A stretch of DNA of 17,338 nt, from the NCBI GenBank assembly GCA_017861495.1, contig JAGFXW010000021.1, positions 1-17,338 of the forward strand. The letters run 5' to 3'. Position 1 is the first letter of the stretch. Each line of letters starts with the position of its first letter. Source of the DNA: Bacillota bacterium (GTDB taxonomy: Bacteria; Bacillota_C; Negativicutes; CTSoil-072). The notes beneath the pieces were generated by a model, which did no database searches, was not told where the DNA came from, and saw only the letters and a program-made list of their open reading frames with translations. Positions 8,331-15,729 of this stretch are shown piece by piece. The position numbers and the translations under genes are program-made.

Positions 8331-9686
8331 TTATTGTCGGCCCAAAAATTCAACAATACAATTTAACATATACTTAATATCACTCTCACTTAACCCCGGA
8401 TATACCCCGATCCAGAAGGTACGGTTCATAATAATATCCGTGTTCTCGAGGTCGCCTACCACCCTGTAGCCTTGTCCGGTTGCCCTCATTTCATCAAAGC
8501 AGGGATGCTTTAATAAATTCCCCGCAAATAGCATTCGAGTTTGAATACCATTTTTTTCTAGGTGAGCAACAATATCATCGCGGGTAAAATTGGCGTTCTC
8601 TTTTACGGTAATCAAAAAGCCAAACCAGCTTGGAATTGAATTGGCCGTCGGCTCGGGCAGAAGCAAAACGTCCTGAAAATCAGCCAACCCCTCGTGCAGT
8701 GTCTGCCAGTTTTTTCGTCGCGCTTCGATAAACGACGGAAGTTTCGCCAATTGAGCGCAACCAATCGCCGCCTGCATGTCGGTGACTTTCAAGTTATAAC
8801 CCAAGTGTGAATATACGTATTTATGATCATATCCCACGGGAAGTTCACCAAACTGCTGCGTAAAGCGGTGTTGGCATGTATTGTCTTTGCCTGACGGGCA
8901 CCAACAGTCACGGCCCCAGTCACGAAAGGATTCAATCAGGCGTTTGAGCTGAACGTCGTTCGTGTACACGGCTCCGCCTTCTCCCATGGTCATATGATGC
9001 GGCGGATAAAAACTCGATGTCCCGATATGACCGATTATGCCGGTATATTTCCATTCCCCGTTATACAAATATTGGGTTCCTAACGCATCGCAATTGTCTT
9101 CTATGAGCCAAAGGCCGTGTTTGTCGCAAAAATCCTTTACGGATTGCAAATCAAAAGGGTTGCCTAATGTGTGAGCAATCATGACCGCTTTGGTTTTTTC
9201 CGACAGCGCTTCCTCCAACCGGGCAACATCAATATTGTAAGTTGGCAAGGTTACGTCAACAAATACCGGAATGGCGCCGTATTGAATGATCGGTGCGACT
9301 GTTGTGGGAAAACCAGCAGCCACTGTGATGACTTCATCTCCCTTGCGAATGCGGCGATCACCAAGCTTCGGCGAAGTCAAGGCCATGAACGCCAATAAAT
9401 TGGCAGAAGAACCGGAGTTTGTCAACGAACAATGCTTTACACCTAAAAATTCGGCAAAATCGTGTTCAAACTGGGCGGCATACTTTCCGGTCGTCAACCA
9501 GAAATCCAATGCCGAGTCGATTAAATTAATAATTTCTTTTTCGTCAAAAATACGACCGCCATAGGAAATTCTGTCGCCAGGTGTGAATTCGCTCTTTTTC
9601 CGATGTTTTACAGCATAGTGTTGAATGGCAGCTTCAAATACTTGCTGCCTTAACTGTTGTTCTAATTTTTCTTCGTTGCTCATCAT
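8331..9686 (-). CDS. rfbH: CDP-4-keto-6-deoxy-D-glucose 3-dehydrase (RfbH / DdhC / E1)
   Basis: The protein has 451 residues and is an aspartate-aminotransferase-fold enzyme that uses PMP and a [2Fe-2S] cluster to remove the C3 hydroxyl of CDP-4-keto-6-deoxyglucose. The position of the normal Schiff-base lysine is a histidine in [14 protein letters not shown] (His230), the mark of this dehydrase as opposed to sugar aminotransferases. The candidate cluster ligands are Cys199 (EDNCD), Cys261, Cys263 and Cys271. They form C-X61-C-X1-C-X7-C, close to the C-X57-C-X1-C-X7-C I recall for the Yersinia enzyme. The enzyme needs an E3 ferredoxin-type reductase, and none is in the window. The gene overlaps rfbG by four bases (ATGA). 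A second ATG one codon later is equally possible as the start. Confidence 0.97.
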   Translation of the reverse strand: MMSNEEKLEQQLRQQVFEAAIQHYAVKHRKKSEFTPGDRISYGGRIFDEKEIINLIDSALDFWLTTGKYAAQFEHDFAEFLGVKHCSLTNSGSSANLLAFMALTSPKLGDRRIRKGDEVITVAAGFPTTVAPIIQYGAIPVFVDVTLPTYNIDVARLEEALSEKTKAVMIAHTLGNPFDLQSVKDFCDKHGLWLIEDNCDALGTQYLYNGEWKYTGIIGHIGTSSFYPPHHMTMGEGGAVYTNDVQLKRLIESFRDWGRDCWCPSGKDNTCQHRFTQQFGELPVGYDHKYVYSHLGYNLKVTDMQAAIGCAQLAKLPSFIEARRKNWQTLHEGLADFQDVLLLPEPTANSIPSWFGFLITVKENANFTRDDIVAHLEKNGIQTRMLFAGNLLKHPCFDEMRATGQGYRVVGDLENTDIIMNRTFWIGVYPGLSESDIKYMLNCIVEFLGRQ

Positions 9687-10765
9687 GATACCTCTTCATC
9701 CATTTCATATTGTTGGATTTGGTTCAGGCAAACTTCCCGCATATCTTCATTGTTCCGATAAGCATGCATCCACGCAATAATATTCGCTAATGCTTGTTCC
9801 AAACTCCAGTGAGGGTGCCAATCCAACAGGGTTTTTGCTTTGGAGCAGTCAAGTTTCAGGAAATGAGCTTCATGGGGCTGCGGCCTTTGATCCAATTCAT
9901 AAGCCGCTTGGGTTCCCCATAATTCGCACATTTTTTTTACGATCCATTCCACCGGTTTAGCATCACTGTCCTCAGGCCCAAAATTCCAACCCTCAGCAAA
10001 GCGGCTGCCATCGTGATACAATTTTTGGGCTAAAATTAAATATCCGCTCAGCGGCTCCAAAACATGTTGCCATGGTCGGATCGAAAGCGGATTCCTAATG
10101 ATAATTTTTTCATTATTCATGAGCGCTTTTATACAATCAGGAATTAATCGATCCGCTGCCCAATCACCGCCACCGATAACATTACCGGCTCTTGCGGAAG
10201 CGACAGCTACTCCATGCTTTGAATATTCATCTGGTAGGAAGAACGAATTTCTGTAGGCAGCAGTCACAAGCTCTGAACAAGCTTTGCTGTTTGAGTATGG
10301 ATCATATCCGCCCATTGGCTCGTTTTCCCTGTAACCCCAAACCCACTCCTTGTTTTCATAACACTTATCCGTTGTTACATTTACTACCGCTTTGACACTG
10401 TTCGTTTGCCGGACAGCCTCGAGCAGATGCACTGTACCCATAACATTAATTGCATAAGTTTCTACCGGATTGATATAAGATTCCCTTACTAATGGCTGTG
10501 CCGCCATGTGAATAACAATTTCTGGTTTAGCCCGCTGCATCGTTTCGCATAATAAAGAAAAATCGCGAACATCGCCTGTAACCGTTTCTGTCAGTTCATT
10601 AATTTTGCACATTTCAAACAAACTTGGCTGTGTCGGGGGCGCCAGCGAATACCCTGTAATTTCCGCTCCCAGTGAATTCAGCCACAAACATAACCAAGAA
10701 CCTTTGAAGCCTGTATGCCCTGTAAGAAAAACACGTTTCCCATACCAAAATTTTTTATCAATCAT
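9683..10765 (-). CDS. rfbG: CDP-glucose 4,6-dehydratase (RfbG / DdhB)
   Basis: The protein has 360 residues, the normal length for the family. It is an extended SDR that converts CDP-glucose to CDP-4-keto-6-deoxyglucose with bound NAD. The nucleotide-binding motif is [10 protein letters not shown] (15-24), characteristic of CDP-glucose dehydratases. The TTDK segment lies at 131-134, and the catalytic Tyr157/Lys161 pair is in YSNSK. The substrate-binding part has [14 protein letters not shown]. It starts 9 bases after rfbF, with GGGAG and AGGG upstream, and its stop overlaps rfbH as ATGA, so it is translationally coupled within the CDP-sugar operon. Confidence 0.97.
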   Translation of the reverse strand: MIDKKFWYGKRVFLTGHTGFKGSWLCLWLNSLGAEITGYSLAPPTQPSLFEMCKINELTETVTGDVRDFSLLCETMQRAKPEIVIHMAAQPLVRESYINPVETYAINVMGTVHLLEAVRQTNSVKAVVNVTTDKCYENKEWVWGYRENEPMGGYDPYSNSKACSELVTAAYRNSFFLPDEYSKHGVAVASARAGNVIGGGDWAADRLIPDCIKALMNNEKIIIRNPLSIRPWQHVLEPLSGYLILAQKLYHDGSRFAEGWNFGPEDSDAKPVEWIVKKMCELWGTQAAYELDQRPQPHEAHFLKLDCSKAKTLLDWHPHWSLEQALANIIAWMHAYRNNEDMREVCLNQIQQYEMDEEVS

Positions 10766-10774
10766 TACGCAGCC

Positions 10775-11551
10775 CTACTCCCATAGTTTCCACGGCGCTT
10801 TATTTTTTTGCCACATATTTTCTAAATTTTCCCTGTCACGCATTGTGTCCATGGGCTGCCAAAAGCCTTCGTGCTTATAAGCAACAAGCTCATTATTTTT
10901 TGCTAAGTTTTCCAAGGGCGCACGTTCAAGAATGTCGTTATCATCTTCAATATAGTCAAGAAATTCTGGCTGTAAAACAAAGAAACCAGCATTGATCCAG
11001 CCACCATCACCTTTGGGCTTCTCCTGAAATCCACGCACAACATTATCTTCTGTCAAATCCAAAGATCCAAAACGGCCCGAAGGCTGTACTGAAGTGACTG
11101 TTGCCAGTTTGCCGTGTGACTGATGATATTCAACCAAGCTGCGAATATCCACATTCGCAACGCCATCGCCATAGGTAAGCATAAACGGTTCATTTCCAAT
11201 ATAGTTTTTAACACGTTTTACCCGTCCGCCGGTCATAGTGTGCAAACCTGTATTAACCAGCGTAACCTTCCAGGGTTCAGCACGGTGGTTATGGAAAAAT
11301 TGTTGATTGGACACTCTGAAATCAAAAGTAACATCCGCTTCGTGCATAAAGTAATGAGCAAAATATTCTTTGATACAATAGCCTTTGTACCCAAGGCAAA
11401 CAATAAAGTCATTAAATCCATAATGTGAATAAATCTTCATGATATGCCAGAGGATCGGCCGTCCGCCGATTTCTACCATCGGTTTTGGTTTCAAGTGGGA
11501 TTCTTCACTAATGCGAGTGCCAAATCCGCCGGCTAGAATTACTACCTTCAT
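10775..11551 (-). CDS. rfbF: Glucose-1-phosphate cytidylyltransferase (RfbF / DdhA)
   Basis: The protein has 258 residues, the usual length for the family. It makes CDP-glucose from CTP and alpha-D-glucose-1-phosphate, the first step of the 3,6-dideoxyhexose pathway. The nucleotidyltransferase signature LAGGFGTR (6-13) is followed by KPKPMVEIGGRP (21-32). The metal and sugar-phosphate site TYGDGVANVD lies at 126-135. The sequence is closest to the cytidylyl type rather than the RmlA thymidylyl type, judging by SEESHLKPKPM and GYKGYCIKEYF. It is the first gene of the operon. An AGGGGG ribosome binding site precedes the ATG, and a good sigma-A-like promoter lies about 85 to 110 bases upstream. 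Confidence 0.97.
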   Translation of the reverse strand: MKVVILAGGFGTRISEESHLKPKPMVEIGGRPILWHIMKIYSHYGFNDFIVCLGYKGYCIKEYFAHYFMHEADVTFDFRVSNQQFFHNHRAEPWKVTLVNTGLHTMTGGRVKRVKNYIGNEPFMLTYGDGVANVDIRSLVEYHQSHGKLATVTSVQPSGRFGSLDLTEDNVVRGFQEKPKGDGGWINAGFFVLQPEFLDYIEDDNDILERAPLENLAKNNELVAYKHEGFWQPMDTMRDRENLENMWQKNKAPWKLWE

Positions 11552-11634
11552 TTTTGTCCCCCTATCCCATATTCATTCTTCTTTAACCAGATCAACTACT
11601 GAATAATCAAGCAAAAAACCACACCGCAACTTGT

Positions 11635-11663
11635 ATTTTACTATTTATATCCATTTAAGTCAA
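11635..11663 (-). promoter_or_regulatory. Sigma-A-type promoter of the rfbFGH operon
   Basis: On the minus strand TTGACT (11658-11663) is separated by exactly 17 bases from TAAAAT (11635-11640), each one base from consensus. Transcription would begin near 11628, leaving a leader of about 77 bases before rfbF. The promoter sits 33 bases after the stop of the LptD-like gene, and I see no clear terminator between them, so some read-through into rfbF is possible. Confidence 0.7.
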
Positions 11664-11695
11664 ATCGCCGATAAGATTTCTATAAACTTACAATA

Positions 11696-13093
11696 TTACC
11701 ATTTTACGGTCACTAGGTCCACATCAATTTCTTTTCGCTTCTCACGATACATTATTATCATATCCCAGCAATGCAGGTTCCGATACCACGTAAAATCCAA
11801 ATCGTATACTCGATGATTCTCAATATCGTATCTTTGCGACACACCAACAGAATTAAGCCGATCAATTTTGTATACAAATCCAATATCGATTTCTTGCGGA
11901 ATATCCGGTTTATTGTAAGCAAACACTGTTTCTGTATTGCCAAAATGGTGGTATCCGATATAAGAGAATAGTTTGGAATTCCAAATTTTTCCTAATGTGA
12001 TATCCATTTTCAAAGCACTTTGTGTTGAATGGTTGTAGCTATCCATTACAGTTTCCCATCCAGTTCCCATACTGAGAGTTGTGTTTGAATTTATATTTAT
12101 AGGTTCATGCAAAATGTACAAAAGATATTCTTGATGCCAGCTTCGTACTTGATTGCCGGTATATGTTTTTCCATCCCAAAACCCCGACAGCGCATTCAAG
12201 GTGTAACTAAGGGAAGTTGACCCGATTTTTTGCGGTTTCAAGTGAAAAGCAAATTCCTCTTCTTTTTTTATCCAATTATGATTGGAATCCCGAAAATACC
12301 CGTTTTGCAACTGCAAGGAATACTCTTTTTCCCGATCAATCATTCCATACTTCGGTTTAAATCCCTGGTTTCCATAATAAGCAGGATCTGCAAATAATGT
12401 GACACGATCGCTTAATGGATATTCAACATGCTGCCGTATAGAGATACCATCCCTATTGTTGTAGCCGATTGATGGAAATTCGGACTGACTCGATTCTTCC
12501 AGCCCCTTTTGATATTTAGGCAGAGAAAAGATTACCGTATTTTTAATCCAAAATTTGGCATTATATAAAATCATTTTTTCGCCCGGCCAAATCTCCACTT
12601 TAGTAGCGCTTACGTGATAATCAGGCACTTTAGCTGGGCAACGGGTCACCGTGCCGTTATGGATAATCGTTTCCTTCGGCAGCATCTCAATTGTATCCGC
12701 AGTGATAATCTGTTTGTCAATTGTGCCGGACGCCTTCTGCATGGTTCCGGTCCGTTGCTGATAATTGTAGCGCGCGTTATCACCGACCAAGTTAACATTC
12801 GGCTGCAGCATGTGCGCCTGACCATCAATCCAAATCTCACTCTGCTTGGTATTGCCGTCAACACGGTTGGCTGTAATCTTGCTAGTCCCTTGTGTGATGA
12901 TTACATTGCCATCTGCAAACAATGCACCGGTCGCATCATTAAAATGCATATTCTCCGCTTCAATGACGATCGGCAATTGAGCTGTTTCTGCTTTATTTTT
13001 TTCAGGTGCCGCCGCCTCACTTGCGGATACATACATTGTTATTCCTAAAACAATGGTCAAAATACTCCAAAAACCTTTTTCCCAGCGTTTCAT
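11696..13093 (-). CDS. Short OstA/LptD-like outer-membrane protein
   Basis: The protein has 465 residues, against roughly 780 for LptD of E. coli. A signal peptide (about 1-28, cut near SEAAA) is followed by an OstA/LptA-like beta-jellyroll domain (about 41-185). That domain has VIEAENMHFN, FADGNVIITQG, a TADTIEMLPKE segment and the LptD-like TRCPAKVPDYHVSA. The rest is beta-strand rich with alternating aromatic residues, as in a barrel, and ends in Trp, typical of outer-membrane proteins. The only two cysteines are Cys152, in the N-domain, and Cys442, in LHCWD near the C-terminus; they match in position one of the N-domain-to-barrel disulfides of LptD. AGGAG precedes the ATG at a good distance. 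LptD inserts lipopolysaccharide into the outer leaflet, and the sugar operon next door fits that. Whether it is the main LptD or a paralogue with another cargo cannot be told from here. Confidence 0.85.
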   Translation of the reverse strand: MKRWEKGFWSILTIVLGITMYVSASEAAAPEKNKAETAQLPIVIEAENMHFNDATGALFADGNVIITQGTSKITANRVDGNTKQSEIWIDGQAHMLQPNVNLVGDNARYNYQQRTGTMQKASGTIDKQIITADTIEMLPKETIIHNGTVTRCPAKVPDYHVSATKVEIWPGEKMILYNAKFWIKNTVIFSLPKYQKGLEESSQSEFPSIGYNNRDGISIRQHVEYPLSDRVTLFADPAYYGNQGFKPKYGMIDREKEYSLQLQNGYFRDSNHNWIKKEEEFAFHLKPQKIGSTSLSYTLNALSGFWDGKTYTGNQVRSWHQEYLLYILHEPININSNTTLSMGTGWETVMDSYNHSTQSALKMDITLGKIWNSKLFSYIGYHHFGNTETVFAYNKPDIPQEIDIGFVYKIDRLNSVGVSQRYDIENHRVYDLDFTWYRNLHCWDMIIMYREKRKEIDVDLVTVKW

Positions 13094-13188
13094 ATGTTTC
13101 TCCTATTATTTAAATTTCCAAATTACCCTTTTCCATTAACAAAATCACCAATGAATACAATTCTTCGTATGACACAGTTTTCCTGCCT

Positions 13189-13209
13189 TATGCGCAAAAT
13201 GCGCGCATA
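13189..13209. repeat. Small inverted repeat between the terminator and the LptD-like gene
   Basis: TATGCGC (13189-13195) pairs with GCGCATA (13203-13209) around a 7-base spacer. It lies directly after the T-run of the upstream operon's terminator and about 100 bases before the LptD-like start. It may be part of the terminator region or an operator. The 115-base leader between it and the gene shows no promoter I trust. Confidence 0.35.
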
Positions 13210-13253
13210 AAAAAACAATACTCCATGGAACCCAGATTGGCTTCCATGGAGTA
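13209..13253 (-). terminator. Rho-independent terminator of the 143/312-residue operon
   Basis: Read on the minus strand, a perfect 12-base-pair stem (13219-13230 with 13242-13253; core ACTCCATGGAA) with an 11-base loop is followed by TTG and seven T. It lies 14 bases after the stop of the 312-residue gene. Confidence 0.9.
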
Positions 13254-13267
13254 CACCGTTTTGATAT

Positions 13268-14206
13268 TTATTGTTTACTCACTGGCATCCCGTAAACTTC
13301 CGTGTCTGACTTGGTTTGTATATACAATTCCGTTCCTGCCGGCATTGTCACTTCTTCACCGTGGATAAACGCACCGCCCACTACGCCAATCGGTCCAAGC
13401 ACGAACATACCGGCTACCGACGCTCCGGCGGCTTTCGCCATCGAACGGGTTTGTTCCTTGGCTTTTTCTCCCAGCAACGTATCAACAGGGCTTCCGTCCA
13501 GAGCCGTAATGGCGTCGAACGCAACTTCCAATTTTGCATCCCGGCCAAAATTCTTGGAACGTTCGACTTTCGTAACTGTCCCGTGTCCTAAAGCCCCTTT
13601 TGCAATAATCAGCGTATCGCCGGCCAGAACATCTTCGGCCGCCTGAAACACCACTATGTCTCCAGCTTTTGACGTACGGGTGTCCAAGGGAGAAATCATT
13701 TTAATCTTCACCAGCGAATCTTTCATAACCGGCGTAGCCTGCGCATTGATCTGGCCGTTCACAAAAGACAGTTTTGCCAGCTTCGTCAATCGGCTGTCAA
13801 AATCACCGACACTGCTGTTGCCGACCAGCACCCGTTCTAAATTGTCCAGCCTGGCTTTTGCAGGTTCCGCGGTTACCGCATGGGTAAGCGCCCATTCGAC
13901 TGCGTTCAGTTTCATGATAAAAGAAGATTCGGTCGGAGTATTATTCGCCATATAAGCATACAAGCGATCCACTTTATTCAGAAGCGCATCTTTGCTTTCC
14001 GTACCGTAAACATCTTTCTCCAGTTTCGTGATCCGTTCTGTCAAAGCCCCCGACTGCTCAGTGCCATAGAAATATTTTTCCACTGCCGCCGTTTTATCAA
14101 GCGCGGTCAACGCCTGACCTGAAGTTTGCTGCGCCATTGCGACTCCTGCACACATCATCAGCAGCAGTACTGCGAGCGCCATACCCATTGAAATTTTGCT
14201 ACGCAT
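13268..14206 (-). CDS. Exported protein with YGTE helical repeats and a glycine-zipper-like C-terminus
   Basis: The protein has 312 residues and I know no name for it. A signal peptide (1-25, AMA-Q) is followed by about three repeats of some 22 residues. These are VEKYFYGTEQSGALTERITK (42-61), LEKDVYGTESKDALLNKVDR (62-81) and a weaker one, LERVLVGNSSVGDFDSRLTK (123-142). Residues about 165-240 form a beta-rich domain with LDTRTSKAGDIVVFQAAEDV and IAKGALGHGTVTKVE, a pattern I recall from many bacterial envelope proteins. A Gly/Ala-rich stretch (AAGASVAGMFVLGPIGVVGG, 259-278) resembles a glycine zipper that may insert in or pack on a membrane. The ATG at 14206 has GGAGG 8 bases upstream, and the site overlaps the stop of the preceding gene, so the two are coupled. 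A TTG ten codons earlier is rejected. It probably acts in the periplasm or at the outer membrane. Confidence 0.85.
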   Translation of the reverse strand: MRSKISMGMALAVLLLMMCAGVAMAQQTSGQALTALDKTAAVEKYFYGTEQSGALTERITKLEKDVYGTESKDALLNKVDRLYAYMANNTPTESSFIMKLNAVEWALTHAVTAEPAKARLDNLERVLVGNSSVGDFDSRLTKLAKLSFVNGQINAQATPVMKDSLVKIKMISPLDTRTSKAGDIVVFQAAEDVLAGDTLIIAKGALGHGTVTKVERSKNFGRDAKLEVAFDAITALDGSPVDTLLGEKAKEQTRSMAKAAGASVAGMFVLGPIGVVGGAFIHGEEVTMPAGTELYIQTKSDTEVYGMPVSKQ

Positions 14207-14219
14207 TTTCTTCCTCCCT

Positions 14220-14651
14220 TTAAAAGTGAATATCAATCATCGCCGAGACACCAACTCCCTGTACACGGGAAAAATTGGTCGGATTTTTGCTGTCGATCGG
14301 AATTAACCCTTTAATCCGGAATTGATTACCATTGAAATTGCCTTCCACTTGGATAACAGCTTCGGTTTGATCGATCAATTCCTGTGGCCCCGTTACCTGC
14401 GCCGCTCCAATATAGCCGCCTGTTCCGACCGTGATAATCGGTACTACTTTGGTGGCATAATCCGTACCCGCATTATTCTTGATCATCAACTTGTTAATAA
14501 AATCATTCAGGGGGCCGGCAAATTTATCTACCAATATGCCAACTACACCGATTTTCACGACACTGCCCAGATCGAACGCTTGTGTAACCGGGATTGCCAC
14601 CGCCGATAGCAGACAAAACACCAACAAAACAACCATGATGCGTTTTTTCAT
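14220..14651 (-). CDS. Small exported protein of unknown function, first gene of the operon
   Basis: The protein has 143 residues. A signal peptide (1-25, ending VTQA-F) is followed by a hydrophobic segment (about 28-47, SVVKIGVVGILVDKFAGPLN) that could stay at the membrane. A glycine-containing stretch, ITVGTGGYIGAAQVTGP, comes next, and then a beta-rich end with AVIQVEGNFNGNQFRIKGLIP. It has no cysteine outside the signal peptide, so it is not a lipoprotein. I do not recognise the family. The ATG at 14651 fits the GAGGTG six bases upstream; the in-frame GTG at 14660 is inside that site. The stop lies 13 bases before the next gene's start, and a promoter with TATAAT lies upstream. Confidence 0.82.
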   Translation of the reverse strand: MKKRIMVVLLVFCLLSAVAIPVTQAFDLGSVVKIGVVGILVDKFAGPLNDFINKLMIKNNAGTDYATKVVPIITVGTGGYIGAAQVTGPQELIDQTEAVIQVEGNFNGNQFRIKGLIPIDSKNPTNFSRVQGVGVSAMIDIHF

Positions 14652-14687
14652 GTCTTCCACCTCGTATTTTAATTGTTACTTATATCC

Positions 14688-14717
14688 ATTATAACTATTC
14701 AAGCTGTCGTAATGCAA
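14688..14717 (-). promoter_or_regulatory. Probable promoter of the 143/312-residue operon
   Basis: A perfect TATAAT (14688-14693) lies about 37 bases before the start codon. The best -35 is a weak TTGCAT (14712-14717) at 18 bases, so an activator may help. Transcription would begin near 14681. Confidence 0.5.
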
Positions 14718-14797
14718 ATCCTGTCAAACGCTCATGAAAATATAAATAGTTGCTGCAAAAGAATTCGTTCCGCTTTTCTGCTTTTTTCGTTTTGCGG

Positions 14798-14833
14798 CGT
14801 TAGAAAGCCCGGCTTATGCCGGGCTTTCTAACG
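14798..14833. terminator. Long perfect hairpin after the 211-residue gene, likely terminator
   Basis: A perfect 16-base-pair inverted repeat (14798-14813 with 14818-14833; core AAAGCCCGGC) with a TTAT loop lies 31 bases after the stop of the 211-residue gene. The core has the A-tract, GC stem and CTTT form of a bidirectional terminator, but no long T-run follows on either strand. Confidence 0.6.
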
Positions 14834-14863
14834 TTAACTGCCTATGAAACCCGCCCTGGGATA

Positions 14864-15499
14864 TTATGGCGCAGTTACGGTAATTTTCTGTTTGATGCGT
14901 TCTTCCACAATCACGGTTTGGCCGACCTTTACCGATGAAAAGTCAAGTTTGGGGGTCGAAATGGTTTCTGTGGTATTGTCTGCCAGTCTGATCGTTACTT
15001 CTTTTTTGGCTGCGTCAAGTTTGAGTATCTCTAACGTAATATAGGATTCTTTCACTTCTAAGGCCCCCGGTTTAGAGCCTTTCGGGGCGGAAAACAGCAT
15101 TTTCGATTCCCCCATGCCGGGAATCTCTCCTTCTTTGGCAATGTAAATGACGACATCCCTTGTAATGGTAGATGTAACGATGTCCCCTACTCTGATTTGA
15201 TCAAAGTTCTTCACTTCTTCGCCTAAAGTCATCGTTTGCTGCAATCCGTCCTTATCTTTGAGCACAACTTCGCGGACGGTAGGAACACTCTGTTGCCCTT
15301 CCTGTATAAGGTCTTTGTACTTGGGATCGGGAACTTCGCCTACAGATACAACGGTTTGTTGCTTTTCCAAGACCTCTGACACAGCAATACCGTCAGCCAG
15401 GGATCTCTGATCCGGAACTTCTGCCGCCATTGCCGAAACCATCGTTGCAATAAGCAACGCCGTGACCATTACCATAATTCCTACTATTTTTCTTTTCAT
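14864..15499 (-). CDS. Exported protein with two similar beta-rich segments, function unknown
   Basis: The protein has 211 residues. A signal peptide (1-25, AMA-A) precedes a linker rich in acidic residues and glutamine. Two segments then look alike. The first (about 76-120) runs REVVLKDKDGLQQTMTLGEE, then NFDQIRVGDIVTSTITRDVV. The second (about 153-208) runs ITLEILKLDAAKKEVTIRLAD, then LDFSSVKVGQTVIVEERIKQ. Each is a beta meander ending in a V-G-D/Q-x-V turn, a pattern I recall in short periplasmic proteins of Geobacter and other Gram-negatives without known function. The duplication is my reading. AAGGGGAG precedes the ATG. It lies between two terminators, so it is probably transcribed alone. 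The 230 bases upstream hold the sulfatase terminator and no promoter that I can call. Confidence 0.82.
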   Translation of the reverse strand: MKRKIVGIMVMVTALLIATMVSAMAAEVPDQRSLADGIAVSEVLEKQQTVVSVGEVPDPKYKDLIQEGQQSVPTVREVVLKDKDGLQQTMTLGEEVKNFDQIRVGDIVTSTITRDVVIYIAKEGEIPGMGESKMLFSAPKGSKPGALEVKESYITLEILKLDAAKKEVTIRLADNTTETISTPKLDFSSVKVGQTVIVEERIKQKITVTAP

Positions 15500-15670
15500 T
15501 CGTTTCTCCCCTTTTTTCCTTGTGTTGATTTGCCCCCGTTCAAAGTTCCGGTCCGCCAGTTGCCGTAGCCATCGGTTCTATACGGCAGCCAGCGAACTCC
15601 ATAATTCGTTCGTACGGAAAAGATTTCTGGTTGTTGTTTTAAGCATAATCCGTTTCAGTCCCGCTTGGCC

Positions 15671-15705
15671 AAAAATGGTGACGGTTCCTTTGACCGTCAC
15701 CATTT
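15671..15705 (-). terminator. Rho-independent terminator after the sulfatase gene
   Basis: On the minus strand a perfect 13-base-pair stem (15673-15685 with 15693-15705; core GGTGACGGT) with a 7-base loop is followed by five T. It begins 25 bases after the sulfatase stop. Confidence 0.88.
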
Positions 15706-15729
15706 CCAGCGAACCTTTCTCTAGCCGGC

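Noticed and set aside
8294..8356. Longer N-terminus of the aldolase overlapping rfbH
   Set aside because: The extension lacks a ribosome binding site and family similarity. DCTLRDGG must lie near the true N-terminus, and AAGGAGAAG precedes the ATG at 8293.
12614..13048. Plus-strand open frame of 144 codons
   Set aside because: It lies wholly antisense to the LptD-like gene, which has a signal peptide, OstA motifs and a Shine-Dalgarno.
14722..14727. Perfect minus-strand TTGACA upstream of the 143-residue gene
   Set aside because: It lies 28 bases from TATAAT, too far for one promoter. The weak TTGCAT at 18 bases fits better.
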